64,000 nucleotides of DNA from Gigaspora rosea. Lineage: Eukaryota > Glomeromycota > Glomeromycetes > Diversisporales > Gigasporaceae. Made by a program: the position numbers and the translations under genes. Positions 1 to 12,631 of this stretch are shown in pieces. The stretch covers positions 337,059 to 401,058 of the forward strand of contig QKWP01000242.1 in NCBI GenBank assembly GCA_003550325.1, in the 5' to 3' direction. The notes below the pieces were generated by a model. It was given only the letters and a program-made list of their open reading frames with translations. It was not told where the DNA came from and did not search any database. How positions within the stretch are numbered: position 1 is the first letter of the stretch; each line of letters starts with the position of its first letter.

Positions 1-135
1 GTCCGGTGCGAATTTCGAACTGGACTCAGACTCAAACTATTTTACAACTCAGTCTGGTCTGAGTTCGAATATCAAACTTTTGGCTTGGTTCGAGTCCAGT
101 TTGAGCCCGGTCTGAAAAGTTTGAGTCCGGTCTGA
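1..135. repeat. GC-rich GAGTCCGGT-type degenerate repeat
   Basis: Degenerate copies of a motif close to GAGTCCGGTCTGA alternate in both orientations (TTCGAACTGGACTC, TTCGAGTCCAG, GAGCCCGGTCTGA). The same style of repeat occurs at 1860-2050 and near 63530. Such GC-rich blocks stand out against AT-rich surroundings and resemble subterminal parts of small hAT-like elements. The block is cut by the window edge, so its boundaries cannot be set. Confidence 0.6.
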
Positions 136-1859
136 AAGTCCGAAACCCAATCCAACACGCATAGTATTCTGTCCTGGTTAAGTATCACCTGGGTCTAGAA
201 ATGGGTTTCATGCATGCGTATGATTCCCCAATCATGCGCGTAAATGCGCATCAATCGCATGTTTCCGAATCATGCACATTTTATCCCAACAAAATTTTAT
301 ATAGGTACTAGTATCACCCAGTATAAAACTTGTCTACATCATAAATTTAATGCATTTTAAATAAGAACCTGATTTTAATATTTTGTTTGTTTATTATATT
401 ATTTAATAGGTCGATATAAATAAATTACACTTTAAACTTATACTGGCTTTTCAGTTTTTATAAGTATATACTGTAATAATTATTATGATATTATATATAT
501 AAATACATACTTGTACAGTAAGCACTTATTTTATTTTTCTATTATATACTTTACACAGTACAGAATATAATAAGAATAGCGCAAGTTGAAAGCTGTATTA
601 GATTGCTTGTTACGATTTTATTATAAGGTTAATAAATTGTAACATATTAATAAATAAGAAAAAAATTTTAATCTTTATTTTTTTTTAACAAATAAAAATA
701 TTATTTGAGGCTTAAATACAGATAATATAAAGATTTACATTAATACGGATAAAGTAGATAAAACATGTAATTTTTATATCATAAATAGATATAAGCCATT
801 CATGTCAGTGAAGTTTTAAATACACTGCTGCCATGTTCGGGAATCGATCTTTTTAAAGAAAATCAGCACGGATTCGTTAATCTGAAATCAAGACCTACTA
901 GAATGTATAACAAGAAATTTCATCAAAAAAAGTATAAATAAACCATAAGTTTGCAAGGTGGGTAGGTGGGCAGTACTCTAGTAATAGTTTACGAATTCGA
1001 AATAGTAAATTTAAATAGAGTATATAAAAATGTAAAGAATTTTTTAAGCTAATTTGGCATGATCTGATTCTAAAAGAGAGTATGCAAACAAAGACAGGTT
1101 GATCTTTGATCAAGTATTTTCACGGTAACTAAGGAAAAATTTTTATTTATTTTAATTAAAATAATATATAAAAAAAAAGGAAAACCCAAATATTGAAAAC
1201 AAACATTATACAAGAAAAGTACTGAAGTACCGAATTAGAACAAAACTATGCAAACAAACTGTATTCTACGTTAAAAAAATAGTTTGTTGATTGGTATAAT
1301 TTCATCAAATGTAAGTCTCTAAATACTCCTATTTCATTTTCCGATTTTAAAATTTTGATACACAAATAAGATTTTTAAACTCTTATTAATTTCTGAAATA
1401 TACCTAGATCTTCTTTGTCTGGCCACTAATGACACCTGACGAATACATAAGTTAGAATAAAATGTACAAAGTACTGTACAACTTCATGCATAAATCATTT
1501 TTTTATATTAACAATATATAGTTACATTATTTGATTGATGTATTATAATATGAATATTCCGGATAAACTATTATTCTTTTATTTGAATAGGATCCGGTTA
1601 TTAGATTTTGTTAAAGTTTACAACCTTTCGGATAAAGAGTTATTCGGGTATGAGCACTAACTCCAATAAGATTATTATAATGATCAGCAAGTTATATTAA
1701 AAATCGTAACAACAATTAAACAAATTAAAAATCGGTACAGTTTTTTTATTTTTTTTTATTTTTTTTTTACATTTTGTACTGCATATATTTATGATCTATG
1801 CCATATTACGGAGCAGATTAGCATAAGAAATTTTTTATCTTTTTTTTTTACTGCTAATT
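136..1859. other. AT-rich stretch without recognisable gene
   Basis: No convincing coding region is visible. Bases 308-386 (ATCACCCAGTATAAAACTTG onward) are closely similar to 55807-55880, so this is part of a dispersed repeat. Near 1550-1650 there are CCGGATA / TCCGGTTA motifs like those near 55670-55730. Confidence 0.5.
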
Positions 1860-2050
1860 CTGGACCCGGACAGGTTCGCTACCTTTGAACCGGACCCAGA
1901 CCGAACCTATAATCATGTTTGAGTCCGGTTCGTGTTCGGTACTTTAGGTTCATGTCCAAATTTGGGTTCGAAATTTCCAAAATTTATGGTTCAAGTCCGG
2001 GTTCGAGTCCGGGTCCGGCCGGACCCAAACTGGACTAGACCCGGACTTCA
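1860..2050. repeat. GC-rich CCGGACCC repeat block with perfect palindrome
   Basis: Repeated GTCCGGGT/ACCCGGAC words in both orientations; 2011-2026 is the perfect palindrome GGGTCCGGCCGGACCC. It is related in style to bases 1-135. A chance open frame runs through it on the plus strand (low-complexity VRVRVRP); I do not regard it as coding. Confidence 0.6.
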
Positions 2051-2133
2051 GAGACTACCCATATCATTACTAGTAGTCATTATTTTACAAAGAATTACAG
2101 TATTAAATTTCAAATCAAATAAAAAAACACTTA

Positions 2134-2446
2134 CTGTATATTCCCAAAAATAAGCTACTCTAAAAATAAGCTGCCTCTCTGATTTTTTTAAAAAATCTCA
2201 AAAAACGTGTTAGCAGTTGCTACATATAAACCTTTTTTACTAAGTAAACTTCAAAAGTTTAATTAAATAAAGTTTTTAGTGCATCAAAATACACTTACAG
2301 TAAAAATTTGGTGTTATTTGAACAACTTTTAATTAGTATGTTTTTCAATTTTTTCAAAAATGCCTATATATTGAAAATAAGTTACCCCATATTTTTTTGT
2401 ATAATTTTTGGCCCAAATAAGGTAGCTTATTTTTGGAAATATACAG
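2134..2446. mobile_element. 313-bp MITE with TIRs CTGTATATTYCCAAAAATAAG and TA target duplication
   Basis: The ends are inverted copies of CTGTATATTCCCAAAAATAA, and both are followed by TA (2132-2133 and 2447-2448), as expected of Tc1/mariner-type insertion. There is no coding capacity. Related, more diverged copies lie at about 6553-7105 and 21770-22090, sharing the internal text around TTAGCAGTTGCTA and AATTTGGTGT. Confidence 0.75.
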
Positions 2447-2448
2447 TA

Positions 2449-3336
2449 TAACTTCTCAGCATTATCTGCAAACTTAAATTTTCTGCTACCAAAATTTACT
2501 TCTATAAATCTATCTTGTAACATCAATACAATGCAAGGATATAAGATGCCTTTTAAATTTCAGTATACAATGCTTTAAAATTTGGCATAAAATATTAAGC
2601 TATCCCTTAGTTTGTACTAGTTCACAAGCAAATTTGCCTGTATAATTACTATAAATATACCTCTGATCTATTTTTTTAATCATTTAAAATATTTAAATAA
2701 AATTTGGTATTATAATATTTAATAACAAGGATTATATTTTTGAATTATTTAAATTTATATTATAAGACAAAAAGTTTATGTTGCTTATAAGCGAAAATAT
2801 TAAATTTTAAAGAAATTTTTTAACCAAAAAATATTTTACAATATCTTGGCGAATTCTTTAAATATTGGTTTTAAAAATATAGTTTCTAATACAATATTAT
2901 GTTTATATAAAGGATGAAATTTCCTTATTTGACTTTATAAGATTTACTTGTAAAAATTAAGACTTGTATTAGAAGTAAAAGTTTTTTTTATAGACGAGAA
3001 TATATAAAATTGAGAAAACTAAAAAAAAATTCTAAAGTAAAAGTTCCAAAACAAAAACTTTAAACTTTTATTACACCAAAATTTTTTAATAATGTTAAAA
3101 AATTTTTATAATAAAGTTGATAAAACAAAACTAATATTATAATTTTTACTTAGAAAGTATATAGCTAAAATTAATATTTAAGGTTTTATTTAAAAATTTA
3201 AAATTTTAAAATTTTTGCAAGCAAATATGCCTGCATAACAAATTAAAGGATATGACGTAATATAATATAAACTGGAAAATTAAAAAATGACAATAACTAT
3301 ATCATTTTTAGTATAAAATACCAATAGTATTACCAG
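2449..3336. other. AT-rich intergenic DNA, nothing recognised
   Basis: Very AT-rich with short poly-A/T runs; no coding, RNA or repeat structure that I can support. Confidence 0.5.
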
Positions 3337-3630
3337 CTCTATAAGAAAAGTAGTACAAATTGTGGTACAGGTTGGTGTCAGAAATGCTCAAAATGGCACA
3401 AATCCTGTGGCACATACAGGAACATTTTACGAAATGGCATAGTAAAAATAGTACAGACATTGTGACAAAGGGTGATATGTAATAATACGTCAGGACCCCG
3501 AATAATCTATGTAAGGTTATATTTGAGCATCATAGTAAAAAATTTTTGGTTAGCCATTTTGGTTTGATATATAAACTATATTTCACACATTAAATAGAAC
3601 TTTTACCCATTTTTTAACTTTTTCGAAATA

Positions 3631-4591
3631 CAGTCAGTCCTCCCTATAGTCACACCCCATATAGTCACACCTCTATTTAAGCACCCAATTTTGCGCAATG
3701 GACTTAAACATAGTAAAAAAACCTCATTATAGTCACAAATCGCTTATAATCACTATTACCATAAAATTTAATTTTTTAACAATTTTATTAATAAAAAACC
3801 CTCATTATAGTCACCAATTTTTAAATAAATATGGATTATATAATCTGATTGGCCAATTTCCATATTCACGTATATTTAAAATTATCTTTGAGATTGATCC
3901 TATAGGCGAAATGTGGAGTGCTTCCATCTAAAACTTTTTCTTTACTAAGTTAACGATACATGTCCACTAATTGAAAGTTGTAGAGCTTGTCGAGACGAAT
4001 CTAACGGTGGTCAGATCATCCAAATCGGCCCAGTGGATGGCGTTATCATTGAAAAATGATTGGCCGACTAATAAAAATCTGAACAGAGATTACATATGAA
4101 AATCACTATAGGCGAAATGTGGAGCGCCTCCATCTAAAACTTTTTTCTTACTAAGTTAATGATACATGCCCACTAATTGAAAGTTATAGAGCTCGTCGAA
4201 ACGCATCTAACGGTGGTTAGATCATCCAAATCGACCCAGTGGATGGTGAGATAACGTTGAAAAATGATTGGCCGACTATATAAAATCTCTTATGTAAACA
4301 AATATTTATATAGAGATTTTATATAGTCGGCCAATCGTTTTTCGATGATATCTCGCCATCCACTGGGCCGATTTGAATGATATAACCACCATTAGATGCG
4401 TCTTGACGAGCTCTACAACTTTCAATTAGGGCATGTATTATTAACTTAGTAAGAAAAAACATTTTAGATGGAAGCACGCTACATTTCGCCTATAGAAGAA
4501 CTATAATGAGGTATTTTATTTATAGTCACACCTTTTTACAATCACCAAAATAGGGTGCGACGGACTTGGTGATTATAGAGAGGGACGACTG
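3631..4591. mobile_element. pogo/Tigger-like non-autonomous element, TA target duplication
   Basis: The left end starts CAGTCAGTCCTCCCTATAG; the right end read in reverse starts CAGTCGTCCCTCTCTATAA. Both are flanked by TA (3629-3630, 4592-4593). CAGT-starting TIRs with TA duplication are typical of the pogo/Tigger/Fot group. The interior is not transposase: it holds three copies of a roughly 200-bp module (see 3902-4494). Confidence 0.7.
3902..4494. repeat. GGCGAAATGTGG module array, two direct and one inverted copy
   Basis: Copies start at 3902 and 4109 in plus orientation, and an inverted copy occupies about 4310-4494; the last two face each other over TATATAGTCGGCC. Diagnostic internal words are ACTAAGTTAATGATACATG, CTAATTGAAAGTT, CATCTAACGGTGGTTAGATC and CCAGTGGATGG. 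The same module builds the foldback element at 19138-21368. Confidence 0.75.
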
Positions 4592-4730
4592 TACTACATT
4601 TCTAAAAAAAGACCAAACGTTTTCTAAAAAAAAAACAAAAACATAATGTTCCCTAAAAAAAAAAAAACAACCTAAAAAAAAAAACAAAAAAAAACAGAAT
4701 ATTCTCTAAAAAAAAAAAACAGAATGTTCC

Positions 4731-4732
<2 letters not shown>

Positions 4733-4820
<88 letters not shown>

Positions 4821-4834
4821 AGAAGTTCAAAATN
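4733..4834. repeat. long poly-A run followed by a single N
   Basis: About 87 uninterrupted A residues follow several shorter CTAAAAAAAA units (TTCCCTAAAAAAA repeated from 4650). Base 4834 is N. A homopolymer ending in an isolated N suggests a contig join; the true length is unknown. Confidence 0.75.
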
Positions 4835-5668
4835 CGTTTCGACCTATGTTTACCCTTCTCTTCCTTTTATTTCTCTCTTCCTTTTTACCCTTTCTTCCTT
4901 TTACCCCTTTTTCCCTTTTTCCCTCTTCTTTTTACCTGCCAGGTTACTATTATAGCTCAATTTTTCATTAGCACATTTCAAATATAACATTTATAAAAAT
5001 TAACCCATTAGCATTCTTTCAAATATACCTATTTTGCCATTTAGCGGGTTTCAAATATTACCTTTTTCTCCAATACCTACTTTTCAAATATAATCTTTTT
5101 AAAAAACGGCCCCCTATTAGCTATTTATTAACTATGACCTTATATAGATTGTTCAGGGTCCTGTTACATCATATGAAATAGCACGTTCAGATGACATGTA
5201 TGTGCACATTACACATATTTGACTTGTGATATGTGTTGGCTTGTTTTGTGAAGAGCAAAAAATTAGTAAAGGATTTTTTTTAAAAAAAGAGCGATATCTT
5301 ATAATTTCACTAATGAAGCTTCCTGTGTGTTTTAACAAAAAAAAATCCTTACAAAATTTTGCTTCTTATGTAGTTAGCTTGTTCATTTATATTGATTACT
5401 TATGTAAATTTATGTTTTAATAGTTAATCCACATCATCATTGCAGTGGCATATGAATTTATATTCATTATCTATGCCAAATCCCGTGCCAATTCAACTTG
5501 TAAACTGCTGCAAAACCTGAGCTATTTACGGTCCAATTAGCACGAGCACATGGTTCTATATGGTCCACCAAATCTGACCAACTCGGGCCATACCTGTACA
5601 AATCCGGACCTTGATCCATGCCTATTTGATTCCATCTCGTGTCTATATGGTACATTTTTCTTATAGGG

Positions 5669-8189
5669 CAATAGAATACAATAGTCTATAAGGATTACTC
5701 CTTTCCGAGCAGCAAAATAGCTTGCTATCATCTTTATATTAACTCCAGGAACTATCATAAAATCCTATAAAAGCTCATAAATAAATATATGTTCGCAAAA
5801 TCTAATTTTAATAATTTTTTTGAATAAAAGTATGTAAAGAATTATAAGCAAAGTTTTAATGAATTTGGTTTATTTATAGAAAAATATATTTTAGTATACT
5901 TATTTTTTCCTTCATCTATTATATCAACTTTAAAATAAACAACTTGTATTGTGAAATTGGATAATTTGCCTGTATTATACTTGTTTCTTTTTGGCTTTTA
6001 CCTAAATCTATATATTTTAAAAAAGATTGTATTAATTCAGAAATTTTGAATCATTTGTTATGTAAACATATATAAATAGTCTTTTCATTAACTATATTTC
6101 TGGACAATAAGACTATAAATTTTAAAGTGTAAATATATACAACAAAGAGTTATAAAATAAAAATTACTTTCAGATATGTACATATTCAAAAGCTACATTA
6201 TCTGTCACTAACTGATGCACCTATTAAAATTTATGATATGATTGGATATCAACTGATTGATGCATCCTATTGTATAACTATAAATTTTGGGGTGCATTAA
6301 TACTTTGCAGATATTCCAAAAATCAGAGTATATGTTTTAAAATTTATAACTATATTTAATTATTATATAAGATTTGTCTAACTATACAATATATTAACTT
6401 GTTTTTGTTACTTAAATAGATTTGAATAATCCGCATGTATATAATATACAACTACTTAGATTATTCACTATAAGCCTGCAGAATAATTAATAAGTAGTTA
6501 CTGCAATTCATTAAAAACATTAAAAGTAGTTTGCCGGTCAATTAAATTATTATCATATTGTATACAATGAATCTTTAGTTATGAAAATAAGCTATCTTAT
6601 TTGGACAATTTTGTACACAAAAAATCTAGAGCAGCTTATTTTTGGATATTATCAGTTTTTGGTTAATTACAATAGTTGTTACATAGTAAAGTCTAAATTC
6701 TACTATGTAAATTGATTATTATAGTTCAAGTAAACATGTTTGGGAGAATAAGCTACATATATTCTAAAAGTTTCATCTAAGTAGGAATACTTTTTATTAT
6801 TTGTCTTTTAATTTTTAAATTCAACAAATATAATTTGTTAATAAAATTATAATCTCTTTGTTGAATGTAAAAATTAAAATCCAATTAATAAAATATTTTT
6901 TAATTTTGTTGTAAATTTCAGAATATATGTATTTTGACCTTTTAAATAAGTTTATCTAAGTGAACTTAATCGATTTTCTTAGTAAAGTTTGGACTTTACT
7001 ATATAGCAACTTTTATTGATCAAAGATATTTTTGAGTTTTTTAACTAAAAGAGAGGTAGCTTATTTTTAGAAGTGGCTTATTTTTAGCAATATACAATGC
7101 TTTAATTAATTATAGAGCTTGTGTATGATCTTGGACACTTTAATTTTAATCTTTTATATATATTCCTATGATATTAAAATTCCCAACAGGTACTAGCAGT
7201 ACAAGCTTTCTAGTAGTAATTTCTCTAGAATACCCTATAACAAATTGTAGCACAGAATGATACATGAAAAAGTTTGGATATAGAATCACATGGACCTGCA
7301 TGTAAATCTATACAAGACAATATATGGGAAAACATGTTATAGCACGTAATAAGGCACAGATTCCATGCAATAATGCATGTACTAACATGCAATTTTATAT
7401 GTTTTTCATGCATTGTCGTATGCATACTTATGTGCAGGTAACATATAATAGCATATATCTATACATATACATAATAATGTATATCATATATACATTATTT
7501 TATTAACTAAATTTTATAATTTTATTAACTAAATTTTTTAATTTTTATTAACTAAATTTTGTATTTTATTAATAAACTTTAATTATTTTATTAATTAATT
7601 TTTATAATACAAATATTTATAATTTATATGCCAAATAAAAAAATACTTCAAATTACAAAATTAACAACTTTAAAAATAACTCAGCATAATAATATTAAAA
7701 AAAAGCAAAGTAATTGACCAAAATGAAAGATTTAAAAAAATTTGAAATGACTACTCTAGAAATAACTCCAATAGGAACAACTCTGATTGTAGCAACTCCA
7801 ATAGCAATAATTCAAAAGAGATACTAAAATGCAATAATATACTGAAAGTATTAAAAAGTAAAAAAATAAAATAAAGCTGCAATACAACCAAAAATGATAA
7901 AAAAACATACACAAAATAATGTAATTTCAAAAGAGCAACTTCCAAGGCAATAACTCTAAAAGATGGTTTAAAAACAATGACAATAACTAAAAAAATTATA
8001 TAAAAATTAATGAGTTGTAAAAAAAAAATTATAAAAAAATAAAGAAAATAATAAAAATTATAAGAGTAAATAAAAAAAACAAATATTTATTTGCTTACAA
8101 ATCAAATGTAATTTTTGCACGTCAATGCATTAAAATTATTATTGTCAAGTGCAAAATAAAAACAAAAAAATCAACAAAATGAATGTTTT
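5669..8189. other. AT-rich DNA with a degenerate MITE copy
   Basis: No gene recognised. About 6553-7105 has TATACAATG ends and inner AAAATAAGCTATC / GGTAGCTTATTTTTAG inverted motifs, a diverged and enlarged copy of the 2134-2446 MITE. Bases 7321-7440 are rich in ATGCAT words. The remainder is simple A/T-rich sequence. Confidence 0.45.
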
Positions 8190-8468
8190 TGTGCACATTA
8201 ATGCACAGAATTTATAATCATTAAGAATTATAACAATTATCATGCACAGAATTATGATCATTAAGAACCTTAATAATTATTATATTAGTACATGAAATTA
8301 TGATCATTAAGGATTTTAACAATTGTGACAATTGTGATATCATGTACAAAAATTATGATTGTTAAGAATCTTAACAATTGTAACAATCATAATATTAATG
8401 CACTGAAATTAAGATCATTAAAGAGTCTTAATGATTGTGAAGATCATGACATCATGTACAGAAATGAT
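8190..8468. repeat. left part of a palindrome-bearing tandem array
   Basis: Units of roughly 55-65 bp, each containing an inverted repeat of the form ATCATTAAGA-x-TCTTAATGAT followed by a GTGCA/ATGTACA word. The array stops at the hAT insertion and resumes at 15116; the last eight bases here (GAAATGAT) are the target duplication. Confidence 0.8.
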
Positions 8469-10485
8469 TAGTGATTTTTGCCAATATACAAAAAATTAGC
8501 TAAAGCAAAATTTTCAGCTTAGCCAGTCAATTTTTCAAAATCAGCTAATTGATTTTATTTAGGCAAAAATAAAAATACAATTTATTTAAAAAAAATCTAT
8601 AACATCAAATACAGTATATGCTATGTATCGTTCATACACTGCATAGTAATTTTATTGTATTCGATATATAGAAAATTAGCACAAAAAAACTAAAATCAAC
8701 AATAGATTTATTATAAATAATATATTACAGTAGTTAAAGTGACTACTGTAAATTGCCATATACAAAACCTGGGTCTTGTAAAGATAAGTATTATGCCTCA
8801 ATAAGCAAAGCTATAGAGCTATTTCTTTTCTGAACATGAAATATTATATAGCCCTATATAGTATAGCATATCGCGCACTCCATTGAATCATTATTTTTAT
8901 TTTCGCCACATAACAATAAAAGGCAAATACTGTGCCCAAAAATAGATTAGTTAACTTAGAAAGTATGTCATACCGATCATAAAATTATCATAATTATAAT
9001 AGGCAACTTATCTAGGAATAGACCAATGTTGTTGTGCATTTTAATTGTCTTGAAAAAATTTTTTGCTTTAACTTGCCTAAAAAAGGTTAGTAAAATTTGA
9101 ATATTGAAATTTTTTAAAATTCCATGTTTGTTCTGATCTTGTTTCAATTGCTAATAATTAGCTTTAGCCGACAAGGATATGTATCATTTCATCAGCAATC
9201 ACTTGAATAATGTTTAACAATGGTTATAATTATCAGTCATTGTTATATATTAAGAATCATGCTGCGTGATGGAGTGTTTGGTGAAGTGATGAAGTGATTA
9301 TCAAAAAATGATACATATGAATATCCACTGTGCACATTATTCTGTGAAAAAAAAGTACTTTTTATTAAAATATGGATAAAAGAAAATTATTAAAGAAAGT
9401 TTCTATTTACCTATTACTCAACATACATTATAAAAATTCAGACCCGCTTGAATTTTTTATTTCTTTTAATTTAGAGTCATTAAAAGATTGATTCTTCTTA
9501 GAATCCAGTTTAAAGCTGATTTTTTGTTATTTATATGCATTTAACTATAAAAATATAAACTATATTAATAACAAAAAAAAAAGAACAATCATATTTAAAC
9601 ATAAACAATTGCATATATGCAATGAATATTGTTATGTGACTATTTAGTAATAGTTTACATAAGTATAATTTTATTTTCATTTAAGCCAAGCAAGCGACCT
9701 TATGCAAGGTATATAATTGAAAAATTAAAGAAATATTCATTTACTTTAAAATCAAATATAAAAAAGAAAGCAATTATACCTCTCAAATAAAATTCATAAA
9801 AATGTCTCTACAAAATTTTTAGATGAAGATGTGTATTTAGATAAATTGTATTTACAACCAGACAAAGAAACATACTTAATATCAGATAATGAATTACCTT
9901 TATATTCAAATAAGCAAATATCTTTAGATGAAGAGCCATATTTATCATTAGATGGAGAACTTTCTATAAATAATGAAGTTTTATTAGAAAATTCTTTGAA
10001 TAGCATATCTTCTTTAAATGATGAATTACCTAATGTATTTACTCAAAATACAAAATAAAAAATTAGTAATTCACGAAGTTTCAATACTAAAAAAAGGCCT
10101 AAACTGGGAAAGATTTGGGTATGGAAGCATATGAAAAAAGACAAAGTTGGTAAAAAAATTAAATGCAACGTATGAATCAGTGATGAGGATAAAAAGCAAC
10201 AATGTTCAAGTGTCTTTGAATTAACAACCAGTACAACAAATTTAGCTGCACATCTTCGAACTGAACACAGATTAGATAAAAATGAACCTTTATTTCTACT
10301 AAGTAGTGTACAAGAAACAACCCAACCACAGCCTATACAAACAGATCCATCGCAATATACATCAGGAAATTTTATATATAGATATTGATCGATATATAGC
10401 AGTTAATCGTTTTATATCGATTAAAAAATAACGATATCTATCGATTAACTAGCTAAATATCGATATATATCTAAATTGATATATG

Positions 10486-10821
10486 GGTTATTTCAATAGA
10501 AACAGCCCATTTTTACATATATTTTATTTTGAGATAATTGAGTTTAATCATTTGTTTTAATTTTCGGACTGATCCGGGATTAATCAAATTTAACGATTTT
10601 TATTGGTTAAAGGTAAACAGGTGACTATCGGGTAATCTCATGATGTGTTGACCCTACACAGCCTCGTGTAATTTTTCTTTTACATTATCTTGATTTTTTA
10701 TTATGCAAATCGACTTTCTTTTATAATTGAAAAATGTCAATCATGTCAAAATTTATATGAATCTAATAAAAACTCATTTTTCAAAAAATTGTAAAAATGG
10801 GCTGTTTCTATTGAAATCACC
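10486..10821. mobile_element. 336-bp MITE with about 30-bp TIRs
   Basis: GGTTATTTCAATAGAAACAG at the left is mirrored by the reverse of GGTGATTTCAATAGAAACAG at the right, continuing through CCCATTTTTAC. There is no coding capacity. I could not find a clear target duplication, so the exact ends are approximate. Confidence 0.65.
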
Positions 10822-11519
10822 TCATATATCATTTTCTATATTTAATCGTTATATATCTACAAATCGATTATAATCGGAATTATTTAAAACAATATATAAC
10901 GATTAACAGATCTTTAACAATTACACAGTGTTTTGACCACAATAATATATAACGATTAATAGATCTTTAACGATTACATAGTGTTTTGACCACGTTACAA
11001 AAATTTCATCCCAGATCACCAGGTAAAAATAAAGAGAAAAACAAAGTAAAGAAAACTAGCATAGGAAAAAAAAACTTAAAAAAAAGCATTTTGCTCTATT
11101 TTTTATCACCTCTCTCTTTTTTCTCACCTCTCCTTTTTTTTTTCTCCCTTTCTTCTCTTTTTCTTTCTCTTCTTTTCTTTTTCTTTCTTTTTTTTTTAAT
11201 ATTTCGAATACTTTCGAAATATTTTAGAATGATCTGCAACCTGTATTATATCAATGATGCGTTTACTAATATTTTCGAAATGTTTTGATAATTTTCGATA
11301 ATTGTACTACAAAATCAGATTAGATCTTTGTTTATTTTTTTTTGTTTATAATTTAGATCTTCTATCAATTTTACATTGTTTCTTCATTTTTCTTTTGTTT
11401 TTTGGGTTTATTTAGTTTCGTTTAGTTTCGTTTTGTTTTATTTAATTTTGTTTTGTTTTTTTTATTTATATTTTTTTCTTTATTTTTTAATTTTTTTTAT
11501 TTTATTTCTACACTTTACC

Positions 11520-12300
11520 ACTAGCACTTTGCAAGAAATTCAGTAACTTTTCAGTACTTAGCGCAAGCCAATTCAGCCTTTCAACACTTTGCAAGAACAC
11601 ACAACTACTTTCTCTAGCAATTTTGAAAGTTCAAGAATGCAAGTTTTAGCAAGTTTTTGCAAGTTTTCGCTAGTTATCGCAAGTTTTTGCAAGGTTTCGT
11701 TTATTTTTTTTTGTTTTATGTTTTTTGGTTTTGTTTTTTTTTATTTTTATTAATTTATTTTATTCTGGCACTTTGCAAAAACCTTCAACGATTTCTAAAT
11801 TGCAAAAACACGAACTCGAAATGGAGATTTGGGGCTTTGTTATTTTTTATTTAGTTTGCTTACATTTTTGTTTTTTGTTGTTTTCTTTTTTTTACTTATT
11901 TTTTTAACTTTATTTTATTTTATTTATTCTTTACTTCTTTCGAAACTTTGCAAGAAAACGACTTGACTTTCCGGCACTTTACAAGAACACCAATTCTAAC
12001 ATCTTTGGTTCTTTGCAAGAAGTCACGAATATAAACGAATATAATCAAATATAGGCGAATATGAACGAAATATAATAGTTGATTTTTTTTCGTTTTTGTT
12101 TTTTTGTTATTTTTTCAGTTTTGTTTTTTGTTTGTTTTTTTTTACTTATTTTTTTTATTTTATTTATTCTTACTTCTTTCAGAACTTTGCAAAAAAACAA
12201 CCTAACTTTCTGGCACTTTGCAAGAAGTAGCGAATATAAATGAATATAAGCAAATAAAAGCAAATATGAGCGAATATAAAGAATAAAATAGTTTATTTTT
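11520..12300. repeat. dispersed CACTTTGCAAGAA motif repeats
   Basis: The motif (G)CACTTTGCAAGAA or a close variant appears roughly ten times with irregular spacing (for example 11525, 11586, 11767, 11944, 11976, 12010, 12182, 12215). It is followed at 12020-12080 and 12225-12290 by CGAATATAAAC-type repeats, so about 200 bp (11940-12080) is duplicated as 12180-12290. T-rich runs separate the units. Function unknown. Confidence 0.6.
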
Positions 12301-12380
12301 TTTGTTTTCATTTTTTTAATTTTTTTTGGTTTCGTTTTTTTTGTATTTATTTGTTTTGTTATTTTTTTTATAATAATATA

Positions 12381-12631
12381 TGAAAAAATACATTTGTCGC
12401 CCCCTGCGACATGAATATTTGTCACGGCAATAAGGCAATAATAAATATTAAGTAAAGTTAGGATTAGGGTTAGGGTCAAGACTATTAGGGTTAGGGTTAT
12501 GATTAATACAAAATTGCGAGAGGATCATTTTTTTTTAGAAGTGTATAGGTATTATCTTAGTAAAGTTTTGAGTTATAAATAAACCCGTAACAAATATTCA
12601 TATCACGGGGGGCGACAAATACATTCCTCCA
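12381..12631. mobile_element. 251-bp MITE containing interstitial TTAGGG repeats
   Basis: The TIRs share ATTTGTCGCCCCC and GAATATTTGT, and the ends are TGAAAAAATACATTTG and the reverse of TGGAGGAATGTATTTG. TA flanks both sides (12379-12380, 12632-12633). The middle carries telomere-type text: TTAGGATTAGGGTTAGGGT at 12458-12476 and TTAGGGTTAGGGTTA at 12485-12499. It is nested within 10360-12999. Confidence 0.75.

Larger units (their letters stand above)
3337..5668. mobile_element. CCCTATAAGAAAAGTGG-family element, interrupted by later insertions
   Basis: The left end is CTCTATAAGAAAAGTAGTAC at 3337 and the right end is the inverted GTACATTTTTCTTATAGGG ending at 5668. Left part 3337-3490 matches 46070-46255 and 16811-16970; right part about 5160-5475 matches 16940-17256. 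The two halves together therefore reconstruct one family member, split by the pogo-like element 3631-4591 and by low-complexity DNA with an assembly join. A solo 96-bp member is at 28000-28095. No transposase is seen; the superfamily is not established. Confidence 0.55.

Noticed and set aside
1990..2030. GGTTCGAGTCC-like tRNA T-arm text
   Set aside because: The motif is part of the repeated GTCCGGGTTCGAG block; no acceptor, D or anticodon arms can be drawn.
4724..4987. Open frame with a long poly-Lys start
   Set aside because: Produced by the poly-A run and containing an N; no protein character.
11085..11290. Open frame rich in Leu, Phe and Ser
   Set aside because: A reading of a pyrimidine tract in a non-coding transposon.
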